NCBI GenBank assembly: GCA_026260175.1
Contig: JAKCWW010004106.1
Coordinates: 1,300 to 35,601, forward strand
Direction of reading: 5' to 3'
DNA length: 34,302 bases
Source: Reticulitermes lucifugus
Taxonomy: Eukaryota > Arthropoda > Insecta > Blattodea > Rhinotermitidae
The notes beneath the pieces are model-generated. The model searched no databases, was not told where the DNA came from, and was given only the letters and a program-made list of their open reading frames with translations. Below are positions 1 to 9,589 of this stretch, piece by piece; the first letter of the stretch is position 1, and every line of letters starts with the position of its first letter. A program made the translations under genes and the position numbers.

Positions 1-5
1 AAAAT

Positions 6-97
6 TCCAATGACACCATCGGGAATCGAACCCGCGACCTTCCGGCTTGTAGCACAGTGCCTCGACCAACTGCGCCACCACGTACCCCGGAATTTTC
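6..97 (-). mobile_element. tRNA-derived SINE head, cut by window edge
   Basis: Read on the minus strand this stretch looks like a degenerate tRNA gene. A pol III box A (TGGCGCAGTTGG, 66-77) and a perfect box B (GGTTCGATTCC, 22-32) stand at tRNA-like spacing. The SINE body and tail would lie beyond base 1, so its length and family cannot be given. The sequence continues past the tRNA-like end without a terminator, and a second tRNA-derived SINE lies less than 1 kb away, so a SINE is more likely than a functional tRNA. The short open frame across it is a by-product. Confidence 0.65.
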
Positions 98-846
98 TGT
101 GCATACAAAACTTCTCATACACTATACCTCCACTCCACTCTCTGCAACAGAAAATGTCAGGGGAATCAGTTCCTCATTCTGTTCTGAAACATTCAGTTGG
201 ACCCCTGTACAGGAAGATGTAGGTGTTTCTGAATCAGTCTCCCCCTTCAGCACAGCCACATCATCCTGCAAACCAGTGAGATTTATATCAGACTACTGGA
301 CTTAACTTACATGACTAAAAAGCCGAAGACAAAACATTAATAACACTGGCAACAAACCTGGTGGGAGGATGATACGAACAAATGCACACATCTAGTACGT
401 CTTATGCATATCACCGTATTTCCTTTTGAGACTGACCAGGAATGTGAAGGTAGACGTTAGTTAATTTCAGAATTTTACTTTTCATGATAACATTTACCAT
501 AGCCCAGGTCATGTTTCAAGTGCTCCAGAAACTGTATGATTACAAGATGGAAATAGGCACTGACAGGGATACGAGTCTGGGGAGATCATTACATGTAGCA
601 ATCATGATCGTGAATCTGAACAGCATATGGAATTACGATATTTGATATGACCAAACTAAACGAGACTGTAAAGTACATGTAATGACATAATAGCCTTTTT
701 TTTTTCTTTTTTGTCTTCAATGGAGGAAAAATGAAAACCATAATAACGGTTTTAAACTCTGGAATACTGACAGAACATGGGCTGATATTCTTAGAGCAGG
801 TATGAGCCATGTCTTACAAAGTAATCTGTACTCATTTGTAATAAGC
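98..846. other. gene-free stretch
   Basis: Nothing coding is supported here. The sequence is AT-rich, with a T-rich run near 697-712. Open frames are under 85 codons and show no recognisable protein similarity. Confidence 0.5.
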
Positions 847-1135
847 AGTAAAAATACCTGGGTTGATCCCAGTGGCCGCGCAGTCTAAGGCATAGGTCTG
901 CGGCCGCTCGCTTACTGGGATTGTGGGTTCGAATCCCGCTGAGGGCATAGATGTCTGTCTCTTGTGAGTGTTGTGTGTTGTCAGGTAGAGGTCTCTGCGA
1001 TGGGCTGGTTCCTCATCCAGAGAAGTCCTACCGAGCGTGGTGTGTGTCAAAGTGTGATCGTGAAGTCTCGAACAATGAGGTGGCCTAGGCCCCCAAGGGG
1101 CTGTCAAGTCATTAAAAAAAAAAGTAAAAATACCT
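847..1135. repeat. 13-bp target-site duplication flanking SINE
   Basis: The 13-mer AGTAAAAATACCT occurs at 847-859 and again, without mismatch, at 1123-1135, exactly flanking the SINE. This is the footprint of target-primed retrotransposition by a partner LINE. The perfect match suggests a fairly recent insertion. Confidence 0.92.
860..1122 (+). mobile_element. Full-length tRNA-derived SINE
   Basis: This is a complete short interspersed element of about 263 bp. The tRNA-like head carries a box A-like segment (873-890) and a perfect box B, GGTTCGAATCC (926-936). A unique body follows, and the element ends in an A-run (1114-1123). It is bracketed by perfect 13-bp target-site duplications. It encodes nothing: the 155-codon antisense frame over it gives a peptide (with a stretch like AGFEPTIPVSERPQTYALD) that I recall as a frequent spurious entry in arthropod protein sets. 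It would be transcribed by RNA polymerase III and mobilised by LINE machinery in trans. Confidence 0.9.
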
Positions 1136-2455
1136 ATGGTGTGTGATAAGGAACTAGAACCATTTAAAGACTGATGCATTTTCATTATATATATGCCCAA
1201 GATGCCTGCTAAGTATGTACTGAAAATCTCAGCACTTCCTGGTGTCAAAATGTTCTTTCCAAGTAATTTGAAAGCGTAATGTGGTAAGCAGAGAGCCACA
1301 TGTAAATGTTCAATTCCCTACATGTATGTGTCTAATTCCCAAGCTGTCTGAAATTTATTAATCATACTGAAATGGCCACCAAAAATCTTACTACTGACAA
1401 TTGGTACACTAGACACCCATTGATATTACCTCCTATGACAGAAAATTACCTGCCTAGGAACTATGACAAAAAACAGGCAAGTGATCCTTCCAAAATTTGT
1501 GGCATTAAGAATTTAAGCACTTAGATTCTCATGGCCTGGATTTCAGGAGGGTATTACCTTTGTGTCATACGTTTCAAAGTAAATTGTCTTATTATTATGG
1601 ATTATGCATAAGTCTGTCTTTGTTAATGATAAGCTAAAATATGCTAAACACTCATATGCATTACAAGGAGCACAACATGACACATGGGTTCCCAGACTGG
1701 AGTTGAATGGGTATGAGTCATGTATAACCAATTTCAAATTGGATTAAGTTACCACAACCTTAGCATGATGGATGGGGCAACAAGAAGACTCCATGGGTGC
1801 ACAAGTGTTTTCACTTCCACAGCTTTTTGCAATGGGTATGGTACCACTCCTTTTGTCATTTGTCCAAAATAAACTGACAAAAGGCAGTCCTAAAATCCAA
1901 ATTTAAAACAGCAGGTATAAAGGCACCTTGGACAGCAGTTTCCAGCAACATCACCAGCATAACTGCCATTTGTAAAGCCATTTATTGATGACAATTTGAA
2001 CTCCAGTGAAGTTCTGTAAAGTCCTGCAAACTGATGGTATAATCGTATACAGATCTCTAGGTACAGTTATGGAACATTTCAAAATTACACCACAGACAGA
2101 AAAGAGTGGGAAACATTTGACATCATTCCCAAAAATAAGTCTTTGATGTCATTATGAAAGTGCAAGCTGGAATTACACCCATCCATGTAGAATGTGTGCA
2201 CAGCGCAGATAAACAAATATGCAACACTCAGGAAAGAGAACAGAGTATGTGGCTGTTGCTGCTGCAAGGAAACACATGTACATCTTCACATAAGGTGTCT
2301 GTTAATGTTTTCTAATTTTAATCAAAATTAGAACTGACCAATTATTTAAATTCCATAATATAAAATTTCACAATAATCCAGTCAGAGTTATTTCATGCAC
2401 ATAGAGAGACAGAGGAAGAAATTTTAATAGGCATCCCATAGGGATGTGAGTGTGC
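1136..2455. other. gene-free stretch downstream of pogo-derived gene
   Basis: No gene is supported. On the minus strand this is the 3' side of the pogo-derived gene, and an ATTAAA-type poly(A) signal lies at 2423-2428, about 30 nt past its stop. The rest is AT-rich with no clear repeat or conserved frame. Confidence 0.5.
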
Positions 2456-3697
2456 CTAAAGATTTCTAGATCTGTTCCTATTTTGACTCACCTCAGACAA
2501 ACTCTTCTCAACACCTTCAGAGGTAACCAGTTCAGATGATGAAGGGCCTTCAAATTCATCACTGGAAACAACATATTCATTGTCAGATGTGGATAATAAA
2601 TCCCCTTCAGTTCCATCTAGTGCATTGCTCAAGTAACATTTTTTGAATGACTTCACAATGACGTCTGTGGGGACTTCATTCCATGCTGCGGATATCCAGT
2701 GAGATAACAATGATGGTGAAGCACATTTTAATCTACCTTTAGACCGCAACCATTTTTCACACTGATATCGAAGTTTCTCTTTGAACGCCTTGTTGACGTA
2801 GATGTTCACTGGCTGTGGTAGACATACCATGCCACTGGGGACTACAACAAGATCTGTGTTCCCTCCAGTCAACCAATCTTCAGTCAAAAGGTGGCTCATT
2901 GAGGAATCAAGAGTTAACATGGCTCGAGGATTCAACTCGGCTCCGGTTCGGCTGCACCAAACTGTCTGGTACCAATCTAGCATCAATTCAGGGGTCATAC
3001 ATCCATTTTCTTGAGTTCGGACAATTACATCTTCTGGAAAGTTCTTTTTCAAAACATTTGCAGATTTGAAAATTATGTATGGTGGTAACTTTGCACCATC
3101 TGCTGTTACACTTAACATTACTGTGAAACCCTTATTACGGGCTGACGGTAAATCAAGAAACACGGGTATTTCATTTGCATTTCCAATCTGACTAAGTGGG
3201 TAGGCATTTTGTTTCCGTAGATGCACAATGAACTGTTGATACTTTGAAAGTTTTTTCTCAAATTCCTCTGACATTTTACTAACTGGAGACACCTTGCAAT
3301 GAATAAAGAATGATTTTCGGTTTATAAATTTCTTAACCCAAACGTGGGTACCCGCAAATTGCACTAGTGGAATATTGAGAGACATGGCCAAATCATGTGC
3401 TCTTAGCTGAACAATTTCTAGAGGTATGGGAATTCCATGTTCTTTCAGTTCATTAATGTATTCACATAATGCATCTTCCATCTGATCAGACCAGGTACGA
3501 CATGGACCAGTAACAACTATTTTTGGTTTCGCAGTGGGGCCGAAAATCTCTGCCTGATGCTTTCTCCACAGCCTAATACAACTTTCAGGGATGTCAAATG
3601 CTCTTCCTGCAGCCCGATTCCCATGTTCTTCTGCATATAGTATTATTTTCTTCTTCACTGCTGTATCATAGAAACGTCTCTTCTTCATGTTATCCAT
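2456..3697 (-). CDS. pogo/Tigger transposase-derived protein, catalytic site lost
   Basis: An intact 413-aa frame, counted from the ATG at 3697 (Met-Asp-Asn-Met-Lys-Lys). Order of parts: an N-terminal psq-type helix-turn-helix (about 13-48), a CENP-B/Tc5-type second helix-turn-helix (about 66-128), a DDE_1 nuclease-like domain (about 150-330), and an acidic, serine-rich tail (about 365-413) after the family motif SNALDGTE. The architecture is that of the pogo/Tigger/JRK/POGK family, whose domesticated members bind DNA. Aligned with the family pattern, the first catalytic Asp (usually MDETP) is Asn175 in NANEIP, the second Asp is kept (Asp264 in LTLDSS), and the third (usually QPLD) is Asn298 in QPVN. 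About 20 residues are missing just after the first motif. Transposition activity is therefore unlikely, yet no stop or frameshift is present. I infer a domesticated DNA-binding gene. A good splice acceptor lies just upstream (exon from 3744), so the 5' end is probably noncoding and spliced. Confidence 0.85.
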   Translation of the reverse strand: MDNMKKRRFYDTAVKKKIILYAEEHGNRAAGRAFDIPESCIRLWRKHQAEIFGPTAKPKIVVTGPCRTWSDQMEDALCEYINELKEHGIPIPLEIVQLRAHDLAMSLNIPLVQFAGTHVWVKKFINRKSFFIHCKVSPVSKMSEEFEKKLSKYQQFIVHLRKQNAYPLSQIGNANEIPVFLDLPSARNKGFTVMLSVTADGAKLPPYIIFKSANVLKKNFPEDVIVRTQENGCMTPELMLDWYQTVWCSRTGAELNPRAMLTLDSSMSHLLTEDWLTGGNTDLVVVPSGMVCLPQPVNIYVNKAFKEKLRYQCEKWLRSKGRLKCASPSLLSHWISAAWNEVPTDVIVKSFKKCYLSNALDGTEGDLLSTSDNEYVVSSDEFEGPSSSELVTSEGVEKSLSEVSQNRNRSRNL

Positions 3698-3743
3698 TAT
3701 CACAGGCTTCAAACTGGATAAATTCTCCACCACCCCATACAAC

Positions 3744-3760
3744 ACTGAAAGATGTAAAAT
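3744..3760 (-). other. Splice acceptor upstream of pogo-derived CDS
   Basis: Read on the minus strand, a pyrimidine-rich stretch ending in CTTTCAG precedes base 3744. The coding frame stays open back to a GTG inside this presumed intron, so that upstream part should not be taken as protein. The exon would carry 47 nt of 5' untranslated sequence before the ATG at 3697. Confidence 0.5.
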
Positions 3761-3769
3761 TAGTAACAC

Positions 3770-4794
3770 AAATTTTAGAGAAGGAACAAAAAACTTATTT
3801 ATCAGAAACAGAAAACCTTACAGAAAGCTGTTTTCCCCCTTATAATCGATGATACATTTTGGTAACATGTCAAAAAAAATCTGTGAGATTTTCCCTTCCA
3901 GGTTGATTGATTTTTAGATAATCAAAACATCTACTTGAAGGCAAACAAACAAGCTTTCAAAAATAATTACATTATATCCAAAACAATAAAATGACATAGT
4001 GTTATAAAGCTTGTTCACAAGTTTACTGACCACTGAAGCAGCTTTCTTATTTACAAAAAAAAATAATCTTGTTAAAAATACATTATATTTCACCAAACTT
4101 TTAATGTCATTCATTTTTTTTGAGTTTCAGGATTACAACAATCATATCAAAATCATATATATTTACAAACTTTTAAAAAGAACTTAGTCTTTGGCAAAAC
4201 ACCTACCAAGACCTCTGCATGACCAAATTCATTTTATTAACTTTTTTTTTTTTACAGATAACTTACTCGTATTCAAAAACTTTTCAGTTGCAATGTCACA
4301 CATTGTGTATGTGAAAATTACATACCTCCTATCTTAATTTTGTATTTCACTGTAGTAAAATCTGGAGAAAAGGTGTCTTATACTCTAGTCATTTCCCTTT
4401 GCATGCAATGCCAGTGAAGATTACCTGCACCTGGGGTGTCCCAGTTCTGTCACTAGTGGACATCATCATCAGAAATTCATGTGTGAGGGGTTGCACGAAT
4501 CTTTATCCTTTTCTCTTATAACAGTGGTAAAATATACCATGTTAAAACTAAAAGATATGAATACTTCTGTCAGATCCATTTTCACTGCCATGAAAACTCT
4601 TAAGTGTCACACAGAGATGTACCTTAGTCTAAATAACATATGTACAAAAGAATTTCTGTTAACCACACACACACAATTTCTTGAATGGGCACCATTAGTA
4701 CATTACTTTTTATAGGACCTGATTGGGTGGAGTTACTTGAACAGGGTGGGGAACCACACCACCAGAACTTCCGAGCTGAAGAGATAGCACTAAC
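3770..4794. other. gene-free stretch (probable intron)
   Basis: Very AT-rich, with T and A runs (for example near 4243-4253) and a short CA repeat near 4663-4674. No conserved frame is seen. It would be the first intron of the pogo-derived gene if the proposed noncoding first exon is right. Confidence 0.4.
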
Positions 4795-5015
4795 TCCTGT
4801 GTCTTCCAACAAGACAATGCGCTACCTCACTTTCACAGGCAGGTGACAGCTATACTAGATAATCTGTGGGTGACAGACTGCTTCACTGAACACTTTCCAA
4901 ACAGACGAATAGGCCATCGAGGCCCTAATGACTAGCTGGCAAGATCAAACGTGACATCCATGCATCATGCACGGGGTTTCTGTGAAAGAAACCGTATGCG
5001 TGTGCTTACTCTGAA
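4795..5015 (+). pseudogene. IS630/Tc1-mariner-type transposase relic
   Basis: One plus-strand frame from 4802 reads VFQQDNALPHF and then FPNRRIGHRGPND. These match the conserved middle of a DDE transposase family (QQD-A-PH followed by FP-RWIGRRGP-WP-RSPDLTP). The QQD Asp corresponds to the second catalytic residue. A stop codon replaces the expected Trp after GPND, and the continuation (KETVCVCL, near 4990-5010) is in another frame. No start, third catalytic region or terminal inverted repeat was found. It is an old, dead fragment on the strand opposite the pogo-derived gene and unrelated to it. Confidence 0.55.
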
Positions 5016-5190
5016 CTAGCTCCCGTAACTTAACGCGCGAGTCTAAATAAAACCAGTCTACTACCTACAATTCCGGTCAAATATTATACATATTGTTTGT
5101 CATAACCTACTTCAATTAACATAACCTCACCGAACGAGGTTTAAAACCCAGTAAACAAGTCGTCATGGAGAATTAACTTCGCAGTACACA

Positions 5191-5199
5191 ATACTTACG
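5191..5199 (-). other. Candidate splice donor of a 5' noncoding exon
   Basis: On the minus strand the sequence C|GTAAGTAT (intron bases 5198-5191) matches the donor consensus almost perfectly. Joined to the acceptor before 3744 it would make a 1.45-kb intron and a noncoding first exon for the pogo-derived gene. No transcript evidence is available, so this is inference from splice-site quality and order. Confidence 0.3.
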
Positions 5200-6100
5200 A
5201 AAGGTTTTATCTCACAGACCAGAACCGTATGTTGTGGTTGTCTTCTAGGTCTTATATTATAAATGTGGTACTAATTCATGGACTACACACTTACTACTAC
5301 ACAAACAGCAGAGGATACGTATCAATGGAACTATCACAGTTAATACCTTCCAGAGATTGGAAACTCCGTGGAAACGTAACACTACACCGTCATAAGCGGC
5401 GTCTTCGTGCCTTCCTATAGCCGGCATGGCTCACTTACTGTGGGTAAAGCATGCTCCTGGTGGTTACTTAAGGAACTATGTGGCACGACATCGGCAAAGC
5501 AGCCTCCTACTTTGCCACTTCTTCCACCCCCACTCCATTCAGATTGGCACTAAAAAGATAGCCAACTTCTAAATTATTACAAACGAACTAAATACACTTC
5601 TTAGGAAATATTATTTTACGGTATATTTTCTGCGATATATTTCTGCTCACATCAAAATACAATGTGAAATAATAGGGTATATTTATTGCCTAATATATGT
5701 ATTCAGTTGTTTTGTAATAGTGATACAATGCACGGAAAATGCAGAAATTCAAGATTCAAAATTTTAATCTTACAGTGAGACACGATCAAGGTTTGAAAAG
5801 CTCACAGTGGTGAATAACACTGTGATCTTCTGGAATGACATCATACAGTTTGGTAAGTGGTTAGCAATGTTTTAGAGGAAATACACTGCATCACAACACA
5901 AAAGACTGCAGTTCAGAAGAAAATGCAAAGGGATCTCACACATTATATTAACAAAGCATCTATGAGAGTACATACAAGTTTCACAAATATTCTTAATTTA
6001 TCACACATTTTCCTCCTCATTCCAGAATTGAATAACGGGATAATTACACTGATCAGGAACATACATGTATTTCAATACCTCTTTCTGTTACAATTTGATA
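5200..6100. other. Intergenic: 3' side of GASZ, possible promoter area of pogo-derived gene
   Basis: No protein gene is supported. On the minus strand this begins with the 3' untranslated region of GASZ. An AATAAA poly(A) signal (5687-5682) lies about 415 nt past the GASZ stop. Bases 5390-5540 are less AT-rich than their surroundings and could include a promoter for the next minus-strand gene, but no core promoter motif is convincing. Confidence 0.35.
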
Positions 6101-7543
6101 TTACTGTGATGTATGAAATAAGGGTGTTTTCCACATGATGATTCCAATAACACCCACCACCACTGCGGTCGCCATGAGTGGACAACGTAACTTCTTTCTG
6201 TTTGTGTCAGGTCCAATCCAGTCTGGAGGATATTTCTCACCACGTAAGCTAGAGGTTATGTAATGCTTGTAAGATTTTAATTCTTTATGAAGAGCCTTAG
6301 TCTTAGTGAGAGTAGATTCCACCTTTAAATGTAGATCCTGAACTTTGAAATCTGGCTCACCTTCATAGCTAGGTGATGTATGTATTCTAACATATGCGAT
6401 AGATGCACGGATCATAGAAATCTGTCGTGCTATGTTGGCTACAAACCTTATTTCATCTACCATTCTATATTCATTCGGCATGTTCTTGATACTTCTCACA
6501 TCAAGTGACTTGTCCTTCCATTGCTTTAGATGCAGTTTACGTATATTGTCAAGCAAACATTTCCTGTGAACAGGTATAACTGAAAGAGCTTCTAATTCAT
6601 CTTCAGTGAGTGTCAAAAATTTTACGAAATCCATTTCACTTTCCTCGAGACGACGACCGTACCTATGAAACATCCCAAGCTGATCCAAACTGCGGGCTAT
6701 ATCTCGCCATAAAACCCATTTATTCCTATTAATACCACAGAGATTATCTTTCAGATCTTCCCACAAATCCACTTTTGTAAGAAAAGGCTCAGTCTTTAAG
6801 GACATTGGGACATCACTGTCACTAGTGGGGATTTGAACAGCAATATGGTGATACCCCAAATTCAAGGCATAAGTATGTGCTGTCTGGCCTCTACCACATT
6901 TAATGGTTACATCTGCTCCAGCATTTATGAGAAGTGATATTATTTCCATCTCTCCTTGTTTACTGTGATGAACGCTCCATATCAAAGGTGTCCAGCCCAT
7001 GACATCTTGGGCATTGATGTCTGCATTTCTCTTTATCAGTTCTTCCACAACTTTGGCACTACTTTCCCTGCACGCCATCATTAATGGTGTCATTCCATTA
7101 CGTTGCCTTGAATTTACAAGGGCCCCGGAATCCAACAGGAGTCTGACGCACTTCAAATGTATATCCTGAGTTTGTTTCCTACAGGCACAAGCACTCATCA
7201 AGACAGTGTAGGAATTCTGGTGGAAATTTGGGTTTGCTCCTTTTTCTATTAAATATTTCATCGCATCGTACTCACAGTTTGAGGCAGTGAACATTAGAGG
7301 TGTCCACCCTTGCAATATAATATCAACAGGCAAAGTTTTATCTTCAATTAAGGACTGCAGATCTGGTACGTTTCCATTCAGCGCCGCCATACGAAGCAAA
7401 TCTCTGTCATTAACAGGGGCCATCTGTGTCTGTATCCTGGTTCTAGATGGTTTAATTGGGTCAGCAAATGAGAATCCCTCTTCATCTGATGTATCTTCAT
7501 CACTGGAGAAACCAGCCGGCTTAAAATTGAATTTCTTAGCCAT
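6101..7543 (-). CDS. Gasz: GASZ/ASZ1: ankyrin, SAM, mitochondrial tail-anchored piRNA factor
   Basis: A 480-aa protein counted from the ATG at 7543 (MAKKFNFKPAGF). It opens with an acidic N-terminus (SSDEDTSDEEG). Ankyrin repeats span about 45-235, with repeated G-TPLM-A patterns such as GWTPLMFTAS, GMTPLMMACR and GWTPLIWSVH. A SAM domain follows (about 278-338), then a charged helical, possibly coiled-coil stretch (about 401-429), then a single C-terminal hydrophobic segment (about 454-471) with a short tail. This order is diagnostic of GASZ, a germline scaffold on the outer mitochondrial membrane that recruits piRNA-biogenesis factors in flies and mice. The upstream ATG at 7660 adds 39 residues unlike the family and lies beyond a strong splice acceptor, so 7543 is preferred. 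All coding sequence is in one exon, whereas the human gene is split into many. Likely germline-expressed, by family knowledge. Confidence 0.93.
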   Translation of the reverse strand: MAKKFNFKPAGFSSDEDTSDEEGFSFADPIKPSRTRIQTQMAPVNDRDLLRMAALNGNVPDLQSLIEDKTLPVDIILQGWTPLMFTASNCEYDAMKYLIEKGANPNFHQNSYTVLMSACACRKQTQDIHLKCVRLLLDSGALVNSRQRNGMTPLMMACRESSAKVVEELIKRNADINAQDVMGWTPLIWSVHHSKQGEMEIISLLINAGADVTIKCGRGQTAHTYALNLGYHHIAVQIPTSDSDVPMSLKTEPFLTKVDLWEDLKDNLCGINRNKWVLWRDIARSLDQLGMFHRYGRRLEESEMDFVKFLTLTEDELEALSVIPVHRKCLLDNIRKLHLKQWKDKSLDVRSIKNMPNEYRMVDEIRFVANIARQISMIRASIAYVRIHTSPSYEGEPDFKVQDLHLKVESTLTKTKALHKELKSYKHYITSSLRGEKYPPDWIGPDTNRKKLRCPLMATAVVVGVIGIIMWKTPLFHTSQ

Positions 7544-7580
7544 TATGCAAGCAGCAGACGAATCTGAAAGTGGAACAGAT
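7544..7580 (-). other. 5' UTR start and splice acceptor of the GASZ coding exon
   Basis: On the minus strand a pyrimidine-rich run ending in TTCCACTTTCAG precedes base 7563. The ATG at 7543 follows after 20 nt. This suggests a spliced 5' untranslated exon further upstream (above 7580) and argues against translation starting at 7660. Confidence 0.6.
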
Positions 7581-7663
7581 ATTTCTACATTGCAACACCA
7601 ATGAGTAGCTGCAGAGCATGGCATATCCAAACACCATAAAACTCTTACAACAGGCGACATATA

Positions 7664-8450
7664 AAGTCAGGTTACATAATCAGGCTGCTAGATGGTAATG
7701 GCCTGATTCATAATGAACAATATATGTTGATGCTGGAGGCATCTAGCCTTCCCATACCATGTTTCCATGTCTTAATGCACAAGACCACAAAACACAGGTT
7801 AAGCTGTCTCTGTACATGTCATGAAGACATATGGGGAGAGCCCACTGATGGAGGCACCTTCATCCCTCAAACTGTTGCACAACCCAATCAAACCTTAAAT
7901 ATGAGGTGCAGCTTATCACTTCAAACAGTACAGCTCTAGGGTAATGGTGTGAAGATTCTGATATGTTACATATCCTTAGTACAGAGACTCCTCATAATAT
8001 GAGGTATTAATTTGTGCCTCATATACCATGTCACAGCAGACAGGACCGCAACTGCTGAATGCTGCCTCCTTGGTTCAAAGTCAGCCATATTGTTGCAGAA
8101 CCCTGATTGTTAATAGGTGGCACAAGCCTTGGGGATGGGACAAGGTGGAAAAATGATGAAGCAGGCATTTAGGCCAAAATTAGTTCTGACTTCAGAATTA
8201 CACATATTACTTTACGATAAGACAACTAACTAGCGATAGCCAATAAAACTATACCAGACTGTTAGCTACGAGTTGTGCATCAGAACAAAAGGAATCCGAT
8301 TAGTTTTCAGTCGTAATTACAGGACCAAACCTACTCAAAAATTACATGGAATTCAAATTTAAATAGCATGCAGAAACACTTCCACGTCCCACCTCAATGA
8401 AGTCCACAGACAAATTTTTTATGTTTGTCTCACCATGCATTTCACAATTC
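7664..8450. other. gene-free stretch upstream of GASZ
   Basis: It should contain the GASZ promoter and first noncoding exon, but no TATA box or donor stands out. Open frames are 71 codons or shorter and unrecognisable. Confidence 0.4.
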
Positions 8451-8872
8451 GATGTTTAGAAAACCAACAATATGCACTTCCTTTCACTTTAAAATCTTTT
8501 AATGTCCCCTACATATGTACACAACGCAGCACGTAAGAAACACACCAGAAGAACACAGGACATGTTTACCAAATATTTCTACCTCAGTATACAAAACTAA
8601 AAAGTAATAATACCAGAGGTGTGGAGCACACAGCGATCTTCTAGTTCATTTATTATTTTCGACACTAAATTCAAAGAATTTTAAGAATTTTATACGTTTT
8701 TATACAGTGACTATAAAACATTGCACAATGTTTAAATATGTATTATCTAAGGATGTGATGTAATGTAGTTTCGACCCCCTGAGGATGGTTTACGTACACC
8801 GAAACATATGTAGGGGACATTAAAAGATTTTAAAGTGAAAGCGAAGTGCATAGTGTTGGTTTTCTAAACATC
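8451..8872. repeat. Inverted repeat with ~68-bp arms around 285 bp
   Basis: The left arm (8451-8518) and right arm (8804-8872) are reverse complements apart from one 1-nt indel region and one mismatch. The arms begin GATGTTTAGAAAACC and end GGTTTTCTAAACATC. The intervening 285 bp is AT-rich and noncoding. No target-site duplication is visible outside the arms. It may be a foldback/MITE-like element or two opposed copies of one interspersed repeat. The sequence just inside the right arm (GATGG...CCGAAACATATGTAGG) resembles a repeat seen again near 12135-12170 on the other strand. Confidence 0.85.
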
Positions 8873-9589
8873 TACATACAAAACTTTACGAACCTCAGGC
8901 CTCTTGAGGTTATATCAATTTATTTACAATGAATTTAAGCTATGGACAGCAGAAAGGATCGTTGTGTTGTGCTCCCTGCCAACGACTGCACACATCGTTT
9001 TAGTTTCACCACACAACTAAACACCAAAAATCGTAAGTCTGCCATCCAATTACTCGTACGTTGCAATGAAGCGTATCCAGCCACACGTAATCAGAAATAC
9101 GAAATGAGCAACTTCAACTCAAACATCCCTACATAAGGCATACACTTACGTTCACTATTACCATTTGTGACACTTTAGATAACAATTATTATTCACCGTG
9201 TATATCCGAATATAAAGCGCAAATAATAATCACACCAAATCAGCCACTTTTAAACTTCGGCGATAAACCATGTTTATCAAAGGAATTTCGTCTGAACCAA
9301 TCTCTTTGCCACGGATTAATAGCACAGAGAGATTAATACCTTCCTCTGACGCTAGGCGCATTTATTTACATAGAATCTGAGATGAAAACATTTGTAATAA
9401 TTCCGGTTACGTTGGAACCGAATGGATAGAATTCTGTCTGTTAACATTAATGAACGTTCTGTAATATAAATTTAAATAGCATCTGTTAATTAGTGATCAG
9501 TGTTTTATACATTTTAATTTCAATATGTATCTCCGTGGAACAGGTTAAATTACTTCCTTAGCAAATTTACGCACATTTTATGCAATCGA
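8873..9589. other. gene-free stretch
   Basis: No gene is supported. Moderately AT-rich sequence with open frames of 64 codons or fewer. Confidence 0.45.

Noticed and set aside
22..77. Possible functional tRNA gene
   Set aside because: Box A and box B are present, but the flanks and missing terminator fit a SINE head better. No functional tRNA was found in the window.
832..1299. 155-codon minus-strand open frame
   Set aside because: It is the antisense translation of the SINE at 860-1122 and its target-site duplications, not a gene.
3698..3769. N-terminal extension of the pogo-derived protein
   Set aside because: It starts at GTG, and most of it lies upstream of a plausible splice acceptor.
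7544..7660. 39-residue N-terminal extension of GASZ from an upstream ATG
   Set aside because: It crosses a strong acceptor and does not resemble the family. The ATG at 7543 fits better.
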